Of a stretch of DNA of 64,000 bases, positions 27,277-36,126 are shown in pieces (position 1 is the first letter of the stretch; every line of letters begins with the position of its first letter). Source of the stretch: Bin87 sp034423115. Its GTDB lineage: Bacteria > Chloroflexota > Dehalococcoidia > Lucifugimonadales > UBA3495. The stretch lies in the NCBI GenBank assembly GCA_034423115.1, contig DAOUJD010000032.1, positions 1 through 64,000 of the forward strand. The letters run 5' to 3'. Below the pieces are notes generated by a model that saw only the letters and a program-made list of their open reading frames with translations, was not told the origin of the DNA and did no database searches. The translations under genes and the position numbers were made by a program.

Positions 27277-28155
27277 ATGACCGCCAGGCGCAATCTGCGC
27301 TACCATCACCCGTTGCCCGCACTCCTGCCCGACCCATCAAAAGTGGGTGATATGCGACGCGGCCTGCGGATGCAGGAACTCTATCTTGGGCTGGAACGTC
27401 ATTTCCGGAGCCGCCCAGATGTGCTCGTTGGCGCGAACGGTTTTCTGTGCCAAACCGCTGACGACTCGACCGGCTGGGTCAAGATGGACTTCGTGGTGGC
27501 TTTCGACGTGATACCTGACGCCATCATCGGACGTAACGGCTACATCATTGATGAGGTAGGCAAGCCCCCGGAGTTCCTGTTGGAAGTCGTCCCCGAAATT
27601 CTCAGCGACCCGTTCGTGATGTCCGCTGAGGATATGTTCGGGGAGTTTCGACCCGTTGACGTTAGGCTCGACTACGATTACGTCCGTAAACGCGCTGCAT
27701 ACGAACGCTACGGCGTTGGCGAGTATTGGCGACTTTGCGACCCGGTGGACGAACACCAATCTACGCCTCTGGCCGGCTGGCAATAGGCAGACGGCGATTA
27801 TCAGCCGCTGTCGGTTCAAGTCGCCGAGGACGGCGAACTGCGCGGCTACAGTCCCCGGCTGAATCTGGACCTGAGCTGGGATGGGAAAATACTGCGCTGG
27901 CGCCGCACCGACGGCGGACGGGGTTTACCCGGAGTTCAGGAACGGTCGGAGCTACTGGACGGCGCCCTCAAACTATGGGATGAGGAGAAGGAGCGCCGGG
28001 TAGCCGCCGAGTACCGTGAGTTCGTGGCCAATGACCGGATACGTAGGCTGGAGGAAGTACTGCGGCAGCGCGGCATAGAGCCGGCGATAGAACCATCCAT
28101 AGAGGAGCAAATCGAGTGGTGGCGGGAACTGGAGCGCCGGCGGCGCGGTCAATGA
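27277..28155 (+). pseudogene. Uma2-family endonuclease gene with an in-frame TAG
   Basis: The frame from ATG 27277 runs to TAG 27784-27786, then stays open in the same frame to TGA 28155. The first half has the Uma2 core: DFVVAFDVIPDAI, GYIIDEVGKPPEFLLEVV and YVRKRAAYERYGVGEYWR. The second half (GDYQPLSVQVAEDGELRGYSPRL, then a charged helical end) matches the C-terminal part of the two intact paralogues (28210 and 51518). About 30 residues are inserted between LEVV and VRKRAAYERYG where the paralogues have only GSRSTGRRDYT, so the gene is disturbed in two places. Confidence 0.75.
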
Positions 28156-28209
28156 TCCGCGACCGCCGGTGTTATACTGCCGGCAACCGTCCCCGCCGGG
28201 AAGTTCTCT

Positions 28210-28992
28210 ATGACTACCAAGCCAATCGTCCCATCACAATCGGCAGTCAACATATATGCGCAGCCGCCGAAACTGCCCGATCCGCCCCGGATAAACGATA
28301 TGCGGCAACGCCGGGGGCTATCGATTTTTGACGGCACTCTGATGCCTCACTTTGCCGACCGGCCTGATGTTCTGGTATGCGGCAGCGGTTACCTCTGTTA
28401 CCACACCACTGACCATCCCACCACACGCCTGGAGCCTGATGGCCTAGTCGCTTTCGGCGTCGATCCGGACGCCATTATTATCGACAACGGCTACATCATC
28501 AGCGACGTGGGCAAACCGCCGGATTTCGTTCTGGAAATTGGGTCGCGCAGTACCGGCCGACGGGACTACACGGTTAAGCGAGACGGTTATGCTCGCTTCG
28601 GCGTGGGCGAGTATTGGCGGTTTGACCATACCGGAGGCAGATACCACGATGCGCCCCTGGTCGGCGAAATGCTGGACAACGGACAGTACGAACCCATTGG
28701 CCTATTGGAAGATCGACCCGGCAAGATGTACGGGATGCTTTCGGGATACAGTCCGGTCCTCGACCTTTACCTGTGCTGGGATAGCGGGCGGCTCCGCTTC
28801 TACGATCTGAAGACCGACGAATTCCTCCTCGATCCCACGGAATTGGGGGCGGCGCTGGATGAGGCGCGGGCGGAACTGGATACCGCACAAGATGAGCGTG
28901 ACAAAGCCGTGGCGGAACGAGACGCCACGCAGGCAGAATTGGCCGCGGCCATCGAACGCATCCGCCAATTAGAAGTGGACTTAGAGCGATGA
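28210..28992 (+). CDS. Uma2-family (PD-(D/E)XK) protein with C-terminal coiled coil
   Basis: 260 residues. Core: LEPDGLVAFGVDPDAI (Asp), GYIISDVGKPPDFVLEIGS (Glu), TGRRDYTVKRDGYARFGVGEYWRFD. This is the Uma2/DUF820 restriction-endonuclease-like family, widespread as many paralogues in cyanobacteria and Chloroflexota and of unknown role. The C-terminal 60 residues are a coiled coil (LDEARAELDTAQDERDKAVA). The disrupted copy lies just upstream; the third is at 51518. Confidence 0.88.
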   Translation: MTTKPIVPSQSAVNIYAQPPKLPDPPRINDMRQRRGLSIFDGTLMPHFADRPDVLVCGSGYLCYHTTDHPTTRLEPDGLVAFGVDPDAIIIDNGYIISDVGKPPDFVLEIGSRSTGRRDYTVKRDGYARFGVGEYWRFDHTGGRYHDAPLVGEMLDNGQYEPIGLLEDRPGKMYGMLSGYSPVLDLYLCWDSGRLRFYDLKTDEFLLDPTELGAALDEARAELDTAQDERDKAVAERDATQAELAAAIERIRQLEVDLER

Positions 28993-29072
28993 GACACATT
29001 GCCTGTTCCAACCAGCGTTCCCTTGGAATGCTTTTGGTCGAACGGTGATCTAACAGTTAGGAGTTTTCATTC

Positions 29073-30668
29073 ATGGGCAGCAAACACGACGTCGCCGACG
29101 TTTTGGTCATAGGGGCCGGCGCTTCCGGCGGAGCCTTCACCTGGAGCCTGACGCAGGCGGGCGTCAAGGTGGTGTGCCTGGAGCAGGGCGGCTGGGTGCC
29201 GCTCAACGCCTTCCCGGTCAACGAACCGCAGGCGCAACTGCACTGGCAGACCGACTTCCATCCCAACCCCAACTTCCGCGGGTTGCCGGAGGACTATCCG
29301 GTCAACGAGGATGACACGCCCATCGCGCCGTACATGTACAACGCCGTGGGCGGAAGCACCATCCACTGGGGTTCCCACTTCCCCCGGTTCCACCCGTCGG
29401 ACTTCCGTTTGAGGTCATTGGACGGCGTCGCCGATGACTGGCCCATGGACTACTTCGAACTGGAACCCTACTACGACCAGAACGACCGCGCCCACGGCGT
29501 CAGCGGCTTGCAAGGCGACACCGCCTACCCTCCCAAGCCGGCCCGTCCGACGCCGCCGCTGCCCATCGGACCTGGCGGCGAGATGCTGGCCCGCGCGTTC
29601 AACAAACTGGGTTGGCACTGGTGGTCGTCCGACAACGCCGTCGCCTCCGCCCAGTACGACGGCAGGCAGCCCGACGTTGGCGAATACCTGCGCTCGCCGT
29701 CCAGCAGCGACATCATCTTTTGGCCCGGCGCTCTCAAGCAGGGCGCGCGCCTGATCACCCACGCCCGCGTCCGCGAGATCCTGGTGGATGAGACGGGGCG
29801 GGCCACCGGCGCAGCGTACTACGATCACAACGGCGACCTGCAGGCGCAGTACGCCAAGGTCGTGGTGCTGGCCTGCAACGGCATCGGCACCTCGCGGCTG
29901 CTGCTCAACTCCAAGAGCGCGCTGTTCCCCAACGGCCTCGCCAACAGCAGCGGGCAGGTGGGACGCAACCTGATGCACCACCCCTGCGGATACGTGCTGG
30001 GTCTGTTCGGCGAGGACCTGGGTCCCGACGACGGGCCGCGCGGTTCGTCCATGCTCAGCCAGGAGTTCTACGAGACCGACGTGCGACGTGGCTTTGTGCG
30101 CGGTTACGACATGCAGATCTCCAATGTGGGCGGCGCGCCGCTGCAACTCGCCCTGGGTGGGCTGGTCGGTCAGCAGGTACAGTGGGGTGAGGGACACCAC
30201 CGCGACTTTGCCGAACGGTTCCGCCACCAGATGGGCATTGTCATCATGACCGAGGACCTGCCTGAGGAGCACAACCGCGTGACCCTGGATCCGACGCTCA
30301 CCGACGGCGACGGCATCCCCGCGCCCAAGATTGACTACACCGTCAGCGATAACACCTGGGCCATCCTGGATCACGGCATCGCCCGCGCCACCGAGGTGCT
30401 GGAAGCAGCGGGAGCCAAACGGGTCATATCGTCGCGGTTGCGGCGCAACGCCGGCTGGCACCTGCTGGGCACTGCCCGCATGGGCGCCGACCCCGACCGC
30501 TCGGTGGTGGACCGCTGGGGCCGCGCCCACGACGTGCCCAACCTGTACATCATCGACGGCAGCATCTTCACCACCGGCGCCTGCATCAACCCCACCACCA
30601 CCATACAGGCGTTGGCGCTGCGCACCGCGGACTACCTGAAGGGAGAGGGTTCGTCGGCGATCTCGTAG
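29073..30668 (+). CDS. GMC-family FAD oxidoreductase
   Basis: 531 residues, AGGAG nine bases upstream. FAD-binding VLVIGAGASGGAFTWSL at residues 11-27, GGSTIHWGSHFPRF, GTSRLLLNS, and the C-terminal GWHLLGTARMG with NLYIIDGSIFTT and NPTTTIQALALRTADYL, where His-Asn form the active pair of the family. It oxidises alcohols or sugars. Similar to gluconate-2-dehydrogenase or choline-dehydrogenase-like members. Substrate unknown; no cytochrome partner nearby. Confidence 0.93.
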   Translation: MGSKHDVADVLVIGAGASGGAFTWSLTQAGVKVVCLEQGGWVPLNAFPVNEPQAQLHWQTDFHPNPNFRGLPEDYPVNEDDTPIAPYMYNAVGGSTIHWGSHFPRFHPSDFRLRSLDGVADDWPMDYFELEPYYDQNDRAHGVSGLQGDTAYPPKPARPTPPLPIGPGGEMLARAFNKLGWHWWSSDNAVASAQYDGRQPDVGEYLRSPSSSDIIFWPGALKQGARLITHARVREILVDETGRATGAAYYDHNGDLQAQYAKVVVLACNGIGTSRLLLNSKSALFPNGLANSSGQVGRNLMHHPCGYVLGLFGEDLGPDDGPRGSSMLSQEFYETDVRRGFVRGYDMQISNVGGAPLQLALGGLVGQQVQWGEGHHRDFAERFRHQMGIVIMTEDLPEEHNRVTLDPTLTDGDGIPAPKIDYTVSDNTWAILDHGIARATEVLEAAGAKRVISSRLRRNAGWHLLGTARMGADPDRSVVDRWGRAHDVPNLYIIDGSIFTTGACINPTTTIQALALRTADYLKGEGSSAIS

Positions 30669-30679
30669 CGTACCGGCGC

Positions 30680-31297
30680 GTGCAAATACTAACCGAGCGG
30701 CTTTGTTTGCGCGAGTTCGTTCGCGACGACTGGAGGGCCGTGCTGGATTACCAGCGCGACCCTCGTTATTTGCGCTATTACCCGTGGTGCGACCGCACTG
30801 AGGAAGACGCAACCGCTTTCGTTGGGATGTTGCTGAATTGGCAGCGTGAAATACCGCGCCGCCGCTACCAACTGGCGATCACTCGGGGTTCCGACCACCG
30901 GCTGATCGGCAACTGCGGCATCCGCTGCAATCCGGACAAGGTCACCCAGGCCGAACTCGGTTACGAGCTGAACCCTGACCATTGGGGCCAAGGGTACGCC
31001 ACCGAAGCCGCTGCGGCCATATTGGAATTCGCGTTTCGCCAATTGGAACTGCAACGCATCACCTCCTGGTGTATCGCCGACAACGTCGCGTCCGGGCGAG
31101 TTTTGGAGAGATTAGGATTCCAGATGCAACGCCGGTCGCACGCAGCCGAGTTCTTCAAAGGCCGTTGGTGGGACACTCTCCACTACACGCTGACCGCGGA
31201 TCAGTGGCATGACCGCGCCGCCATCGTCTATATTGAAACGGATTCAACAGATGATTCCCAAACCGGGAGGAACAATGCCCAAAGTAGTCCATTTTGA
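30680..31297 (+). CDS. RimJ/RimL-type GNAT acetyltransferase
   Basis: 205 residues from GTG 30680. Pattern: LTERLCLREFVRDDWRAVLDYQRDPRYLRYYPW, YELNPDHWGQGYATEAAAAILEFAF, and NVASGRVLERLGFQ, the protein-N-terminal or small-molecule acetyltransferase group. It starts 12 bp after the GMC stop and its end overlaps the VOC gene by 23 bp, so the three are probably one transcript. Confidence 0.9.
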   Translation: MQILTERLCLREFVRDDWRAVLDYQRDPRYLRYYPWCDRTEEDATAFVGMLLNWQREIPRRRYQLAITRGSDHRLIGNCGIRCNPDKVTQAELGYELNPDHWGQGYATEAAAAILEFAFRQLELQRITSWCIADNVASGRVLERLGFQMQRRSHAAEFFKGRWWDTLHYTLTADQWHDRAAIVYIETDSTDDSQTGRNNAQSSPF

Positions 31298-31640
31298 GTT
31301 GCCCTTCGATGACGCCGAGCGCGCCAACAAGTTCTATGCGGACGTGTTCGGCTGGAAGGCCGATCGGTTCGGCGATCAGGAGTATTACCTACAGCAAACC
31401 GGCGGCGACGAGGAACCCTATGGCATCGGAGGCGCCCTCACCTCACGCGCGGACACGCTCAACGACGGCGGCACGCTGATCATCATCGGCGTCGATGACT
31501 TGGACGCCTATGTCCAGAAGGTATCCGATGCAGGATGCGAAATAGTAACGCCCCGCACCGAAATCCCCGGCATCGGATGGTTCGCCAATTTCCGTGACAC
31601 AGAGGGTAATGTGGTGGGGATGTTCATGGGCAACGACTGA
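31275..31640 (+). CDS. VOC-family (glyoxalase-fold) protein
   Basis: 121 residues, GGGAGG four bases before the ATG. Two beta-alpha-beta-beta-beta halves: VVHFELPFDDAERANKFYADVFGW, then GTLIIIGVDDLDAYVQKVSDAGCEIVTPRTEI and WFANFRDTEGNVVGMF. The His and Glu residues at usual metal positions are present. Likely an antibiotic-resistance, dioxygenase or isomerase-like enzyme; activity not assignable. Confidence 0.9.
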   Translation: MPKVVHFELPFDDAERANKFYADVFGWKADRFGDQEYYLQQTGGDEEPYGIGGALTSRADTLNDGGTLIIIGVDDLDAYVQKVSDAGCEIVTPRTEIPGIGWFANFRDTEGNVVGMFMGND

Positions 31641-31672
31641 TCGCCTTGACACACCACCGCAAGGTTAGGGAG

Positions 31673-31972
31673 ATGGCATCTCGAATTGATATACCCCACG
31701 CGGAGATCGCCGAAATCTGCCAACGTTACCGTGTCCACCGTCTGGCCTTGTTTGGCTCAGTGATCCGCGACGACTTCACGCCGGATAGCGATGTGGACGT
31801 GCTGATAGAGTACGAGCCGGGCCATGCCGGGGGGTTCGAGTTCTTTCGAATGCGGCGAGAGTTGATCGCCCTGCTGGGTAGGGAGGTAGATATGCACACC
31901 GCGGCATCCCTCAGCCCATACTTCCGGCAGGAGGTGCTGGACGAAGCGGAGGAAATCTATGTCGCGCCGTGA
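31673..31972 (+). CDS. mntA: MntA-like minimal nucleotidyltransferase (antitoxin)
   Basis: 99 residues from ATG 31673. Motif LALFGSVIRDDFTPDSDVDVLIEYEPG gives the GSxxR...DxD of minimal nucleotidyltransferases. In the MntA/HepT type VII system this protein AMPylates the HEPN toxin. It overlaps the HEPN gene by 14 bp, the usual arrangement. Confidence 0.9.
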   Translation: MASRIDIPHAEIAEICQRYRVHRLALFGSVIRDDFTPDSDVDVLIEYEPGHAGGFEFFRMRRELIALLGREVDMHTAASLSPYFRQEVLDEAEEIYVAP

Positions 31973-32312
31973 CCCCATGGTGGCTGTGCAGCATATGCGC
32001 GACCACGGGAAAGAAGCGATGGAACTGGCGGAAGGCCGGAGCCGTGTGGATTTGGACCTGGACCGGGTGTTTGAACTGGCGCTAACCAGGCTGATGGAGG
32101 TTCTGGGCGAGGCGGCCCGGCGTGTTCCAGAAGATTTTCGGGCGCAATATCCCTATGTGCCGTGGCAAGATACGACTGACCTGCGCAACGTCCTGATTCA
32201 TGAGTACGACACGGTGGACTTTGATGAGCTTTGGCGCATCATCCAGGAGCATCTCCCGCCATTGGTTCCACAACTCCAAGCCATCATCGACGAAAATCTG
32301 CCGGCGAAGTGA
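31959..32312 (+). CDS. hepT: HepT-like HEPN toxin (DUF86)
   Basis: 117 residues, all helical. Motif RNVLIHEY at residues 76-83 is the Rx4HxY of HEPN RNases that are AMPylated on the Tyr by MntA. Together with the preceding gene it forms a toxin-antitoxin pair with translational overlap. Intact by sequence; the Arg and His are both present. Confidence 0.9.
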   Translation: MSRRDPMVAVQHMRDHGKEAMELAEGRSRVDLDLDRVFELALTRLMEVLGEAARRVPEDFRAQYPYVPWQDTTDLRNVLIHEYDTVDFDELWRIIQEHLPPLVPQLQAIIDENLPAK

Positions 32313-32339
32313 TTCGCCGACACCACAAAGGAGCGAAAC

Positions 32340-33116
32340 ATGGGTCGACTGGACGGTAAGGTAGCGATCATCAGCGGCGGCGCCCGCGGCATGGGCGCTG
32401 AAGAAGCCAACCTGTTCGCGAAGGAAGGAGCGAAGGTCGTCATCGGGGACATCCTCGACGATTTGGGTCAGCAGGTCGAGGCCGACTGCCGAGCAGAAGG
32501 CTTGGACGTAGCCTACACTCACCTCGATGTGACCGTCGAATCCGACTGGGAGGCCATCGTAGCCCTGGCCGAGCAGCGCTATGGCAAGGTTGATGTCCTG
32601 GTCAACAACGCCGGCATCAGCATCTCCGTTGAAGGCGGCGCGCGCAACATTTCGCTGGAGGACACCAGCGAGGAGCAATGGGATCGCGTGATGGACATTA
32701 ACTCCAAGGGCGTGTTCCTCGGCACCAAGGCCGCAATCCCCGCCATACGTAGGGCCGGTGGCGGCTCCATCGTTAATATATCGTCCATCGCCGGCCTCAG
32801 TGGAGCATGGTCCCGTTCGCACCCTTACAACGCGTCCAAGGGTGCGGTTCGGCTGTTCACCAAGGCCACGGCCATCCAGTACGCTCGCGAGGGCATCCGA
32901 TGCAACTCCGTGCATCCCGGGCCGATCATGACCCCCATGAGCGCATCCACCTACGACGATCCCGAGGTGGCGGCGCAACGCCTGGCCCTAGTGCCGTTGG
33001 GTCGGCGCGCCCATCCCATCGAGGTTGCGTACGGCGTGCTGTACCTGGCATCGGACGAGGCGTCCTTCGTGACGGGCGCGGAACTGGTCATCGACGGCGG
33101 ATGTATTGCCCAGTAG
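32340..33116 (+). CDS. SDR-family oxidoreductase
   Basis: 258 residues, AGGAG six bases upstream. Classical short-chain dehydrogenase: KVAIISGGARGMGAEEA (TGxxxGxG type), VLVNNAG, Ser-x(n)-YNASKG (Tyr-x3-Lys active site), and a final ELVIDGG. One of three close relatives in the window (41792, 43944), all with SSIAGL-like blocks and MxxxN(A/S)KGVF. Function probably secondary-alcohol dehydrogenase. Confidence 0.93.
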   Translation: MGRLDGKVAIISGGARGMGAEEANLFAKEGAKVVIGDILDDLGQQVEADCRAEGLDVAYTHLDVTVESDWEAIVALAEQRYGKVDVLVNNAGISISVEGGARNISLEDTSEEQWDRVMDINSKGVFLGTKAAIPAIRRAGGGSIVNISSIAGLSGAWSRSHPYNASKGAVRLFTKATAIQYAREGIRCNSVHPGPIMTPMSASTYDDPEVAAQRLALVPLGRRAHPIEVAYGVLYLASDEASFVTGAELVIDGGCIAQ

Positions 33117-33183
33117 TGCGGTGGCAAGTAAGATAGCCCGGCAGAATCAACTCAATTCACACGCCTAAACAGGGAGAGGAATC

Positions 33184-34131
33184 ATGCCTGAAACTTATGG
33201 GCAGGGAGATTTTCAGTACACCTTCGTCGACAACTGGCTGAAGTTGCCCGACGGGATGCGACTGTTGGAGTGCCCCGGCGTCGCCGTGGATGGCAACGAC
33301 CGCGTGTTCATCCTGACCCGCGGCGAGCATCCCATCATGGTCTTTGACAAGGACGGCAACTTCGAGCGGTCCTTCGGCCAGGGCCACTTCAGCGAAAACC
33401 GCACCCACGGCCTGTACTACAGCGAAGCCGACGACACTCTGCTGGCCGCTGACGATGGCATCCACACCATCCAGAAGTTCAGCGTCACCGGCGAAAAGCT
33501 GATGGAGATCGGCGAGAAGAACCATCCGGCCCCCCGCTGGAGCGGCCAGCCCTTCAACCGGCCCACGTCGGCAGCGATTCGCCCCAGCAACGGCGACATC
33601 TACATCTCCGACGGATACGGCAACTCCCGCATCCATGTGTACACCGCCGAGGGCGAGTACAAGTTCTCGTGGGGCGAGCCGGGCATCGACGCCGGCCAGT
33701 TCATCCGACCCCACAACATCGCCTTTGACGAGGAAGAGCGGGTGTATGTCGTTGACCGCGAGTGCCACCGCATCCAGCTGTTCGACACCGACGGCACCTT
33801 CCTCACCATGTGGAGCAACATCCACCGGCCGGACGCGATGGTGTATTGGGGCGGCCACATCTATGTCGGTGAGCTGAACGGCATGGGCGGCGTCGACGAC
33901 GCGCCGGGCCTGGGCCACCGGGTCACCATCTACGATACTGATGGAAACCGCGTCTGCGTGTTCGGCGCGCCGGAAGAGGGCGAAGGCCCCGGCCAGTTCA
34001 TCGCGCCCCACGGGATCGCAGTGGACAGCACCGGCGCCGTGTACGTATCCGAGGTGTCCTACACCATCCGCGGCAGCCACATGGACCCGCCGCAGGAACT
34101 GCGCAGCTTCTCCAAGTACGCCAAGGCGTAG
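33184..34131 (+). CDS. NHL-repeat beta-propeller protein (peptidylglycine-lyase-like)
   Basis: 315 residues from an ATG with GAGAGGAA upstream. About six NHL-type blades: DRVFILTRGEHPIMVFDKDGNF, LLAADDGIHTIQKFS, GDIYISDGYGNSRIHVY, ERVYVVDRECHRIQLFDTDG, HIYVGELNG and GAVYVSEVS. Related proteins are annotated as peptidyl-alpha-hydroxyglycine alpha-amidating lyase-like. No signal peptide. Substrate or partner unknown. Confidence 0.82.
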   Translation: MPETYGQGDFQYTFVDNWLKLPDGMRLLECPGVAVDGNDRVFILTRGEHPIMVFDKDGNFERSFGQGHFSENRTHGLYYSEADDTLLAADDGIHTIQKFSVTGEKLMEIGEKNHPAPRWSGQPFNRPTSAAIRPSNGDIYISDGYGNSRIHVYTAEGEYKFSWGEPGIDAGQFIRPHNIAFDEEERVYVVDRECHRIQLFDTDGTFLTMWSNIHRPDAMVYWGGHIYVGELNGMGGVDDAPGLGHRVTIYDTDGNRVCVFGAPEEGEGPGQFIAPHGIAVDSTGAVYVSEVSYTIRGSHMDPPQELRSFSKYAKA

Positions 34132-34285
34132 TTCCCGTACCACTCGTCGCGAGCGCGCCGTCGCTTCTGTCTGCATACGACGGATGGGGGTGGCGGCGCT
34201 TTTGTGGCAAGAAAAGCTACCGAATTTCCTCAAGACCAGCAGTATATAATCGAGCATCGTGCCCATAGCGGCGAGGCCTGCACTG

Positions 34286-35470
34286 ATGCAACAGATTGAA
34301 AGCATAGAAATCAAAAACTACCGTCTCTTTAATCGTGCTGTGCTAAACGAACTGCCGGGTATGGTAGTTGTCGTCGGCGCCAACGGTTCGGGCAAGACGA
34401 CATTATTCGACGTATTCACTTTTCTCAAAGAGGCGCTAACCCAGAACGTGGCCGCGGCGGTCGTGCGACGCGGAGGCTTCCGCGAGTTAGTTAGTCGAGA
34501 AGCTAAGGGGCCTATAGAGCTCACCATCAAATTCCGTGAGAGCGGCCGCCGACTGGTCACTTACCAATTGGCAATCGTAGCCGAAGGTGGGCGAGCGGTT
34601 GTGGACCGTGAAGTGTTGAGCTACCGCAGGGGTCAGCGCGGTAGACCTTGGCGATTCCTGGACTTCAGCAGAGGCACTGGAACAGCCATCACCAACGAAT
34701 CCGCTTACGGCCAAGAAGGGGTTGATGAAGTACGGGCCCAATACGCCTTGGATGATCCCAGTATCCTTGCCATTAAAGGGCTTGGGCAGTTTCGAGAGTT
34801 CCGGGTTGTGGCCGAGCTGCGCAGCTTAATCGAAAACTGGTATATCTCGAATTTCCATATCGCGGATGCAAGACCAAGTGTGGACGCAGGTTATGCGGAG
34901 CATCTGTCTGAGAGTGGCGACAACGTCGCACAAGTAGCTCAGTACCTGTATGAGAACCACCGCGAGCACTTCGAGGAAATACTCCGGTCCATGCGTTGGC
35001 AGGTTCCCGGTATCCAGAATGTCGAAGCCAAGCAAACCGAGGATGGGCGGTTGGTCCTGCGATTTCAAGACGGAAGTTTTAAGGATCCTTTCATCGCTCG
35101 ATACGTTTCCGACGGCACCATTAAGATGTTCGCATATTTGGTGTTGCTCCACGACCCCAAACCACATTCCTTGCTCGCAATTGAAGAACCCGAAAACCAG
35201 CTCTATCCAGAGTTACTGCAGCCGCTCGCCGAAGAGTTCCGCGAGTATGCCAGACGGGGTGGTCAAGTTTTCGTATCAACCCATTCGCCAGACTTTTTGA
35301 ATGGTGCAAATCTGGACGAGATTTTTTGGCTGGTTAAACGGGATGGTTTCAGTACCATCCAGCGAGCATCCCATAGCGCGATATTGCGCAGTTTGGCACA
35401 AACTCAGATGCCGGGCGTACTGTGGAAACGCAACCTATTTGAAGGTGCAGGACTTTCATGGGTCGCGTGA
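34286..35470 (+). CDS. AAA (ABC/OLD-type) ATPase of a two-gene module
   Basis: 394 residues from ATG 34286 (GAGG nine bases upstream). ABC-like head: Walker A GANGSGKT at 31-38, a signature-like segment RYVSDGTIKMFAYLVLL, Walker B LLAIEEPENQLYPE near 297, and the H-loop VSTHSPDF near 333. It lacks the long SMC coiled coil. The overlap (13 bp) with a DUF4276 gene recalls OLD-family proteins split into ATPase plus Toprim-like nuclease, as in PARIS and related phage-defence systems. AT-richer than the flanking genes. Confidence 0.85.
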   Translation: MQQIESIEIKNYRLFNRAVLNELPGMVVVVGANGSGKTTLFDVFTFLKEALTQNVAAAVVRRGGFRELVSREAKGPIELTIKFRESGRRLVTYQLAIVAEGGRAVVDREVLSYRRGQRGRPWRFLDFSRGTGTAITNESAYGQEGVDEVRAQYALDDPSILAIKGLGQFREFRVVAELRSLIENWYISNFHIADARPSVDAGYAEHLSESGDNVAQVAQYLYENHREHFEEILRSMRWQVPGIQNVEAKQTEDGRLVLRFQDGSFKDPFIARYVSDGTIKMFAYLVLLHDPKPHSLLAIEEPENQLYPELLQPLAEEFREYARRGGQVFVSTHSPDFLNGANLDEIFWLVKRDGFSTIQRASHSAILRSLAQTQMPGVLWKRNLFEGAGLSWVA

Positions 35471-36009
35471 TATTTTTAGTCGAAGAACTATCGATGCAGA
35501 CGTTGCTGCAAGGTCTGTTACCACGTCTATTCCCCGGAGTAAATTTCCTATGTATTCCCCATGAAGGCAAAGACGACCTGGAAGGGAGCATACGCGAAAC
35601 GCGACGTGACTGGAGGGTGCCAGGAGATCGGTTTGTCATTGTTCGCGACAATGACAACGCAGATTGTGTGACAGTGAAGAGCCGTCTGCGTAAGTTTTGC
35701 CATGAAGGCCGGCGAGATGATTCCGTAGTCCGCATAGTGTGTCAAGAACTGGAATCTTGGTATTTAGGTGATCCGGATGCGCTAGCCACCGCTTTTAGTA
35801 ACGAAAGATTGCGGCGAATCAAAAATCAATCTCGCTTTAGGGATCCCGATGTCCGACCCAAACCTTCTGAAGACCTCAAAAAGCTCGTGCCGGAATTTCG
35901 GAGAAACGCGGGAGCGCGACGCATGGCACAGCATATGACGCGGGATGGTAATGGTTCACACAGTTTTAAGGTTTTCGTTAATGGCATCGAGCGGATACTA
36001 AACTCGTAG
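35458..36009 (+). CDS. DUF4276 (Toprim-like) partner protein
   Basis: 183 residues. The start MGRVIFLVEELSMQTLL is the usual Glu-containing first strand; FVIVRDNDNADC has Asp64-x-Asp66, the DxD of a Toprim-like fold; VRIVCQELESWYLGDPDAL is the DUF4276 signature. It overlaps the ATPase gene and is surely co-translated with it. Predicted as the nuclease or effector arm of a two-gene defence-type module; activity is inference. Confidence 0.82.
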   Translation: MGRVIFLVEELSMQTLLQGLLPRLFPGVNFLCIPHEGKDDLEGSIRETRRDWRVPGDRFVIVRDNDNADCVTVKSRLRKFCHEGRRDDSVVRIVCQELESWYLGDPDALATAFSNERLRRIKNQSRFRDPDVRPKPSEDLKKLVPEFRRNAGARRMAQHMTRDGNGSHSFKVFVNGIERILNS

Positions 36010-36126
36010 CAGCATCTCCGGCACCGCGCTTGCATGCTGCATTTGGCAACCTAATCAGCGGCCCCAAACAGTCACAATATCGGGCTCAACAAACAAACGG
36101 TTTACCACCACTCAGAGGCAATCAAA

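Noticed and set aside
27784..27786. TAG as pyrrolysine codon in the Uma2 gene
   Set aside because: Not a methyltransferase gene; no Pyl context; paralogues carry ordinary residues and a second disturbance exists.
29415..30812. 465-residue minus-strand ORF
   Set aside because: Antisense to the GMC oxidoreductase and the GNAT gene; no domains; typical GC-rich shadow.
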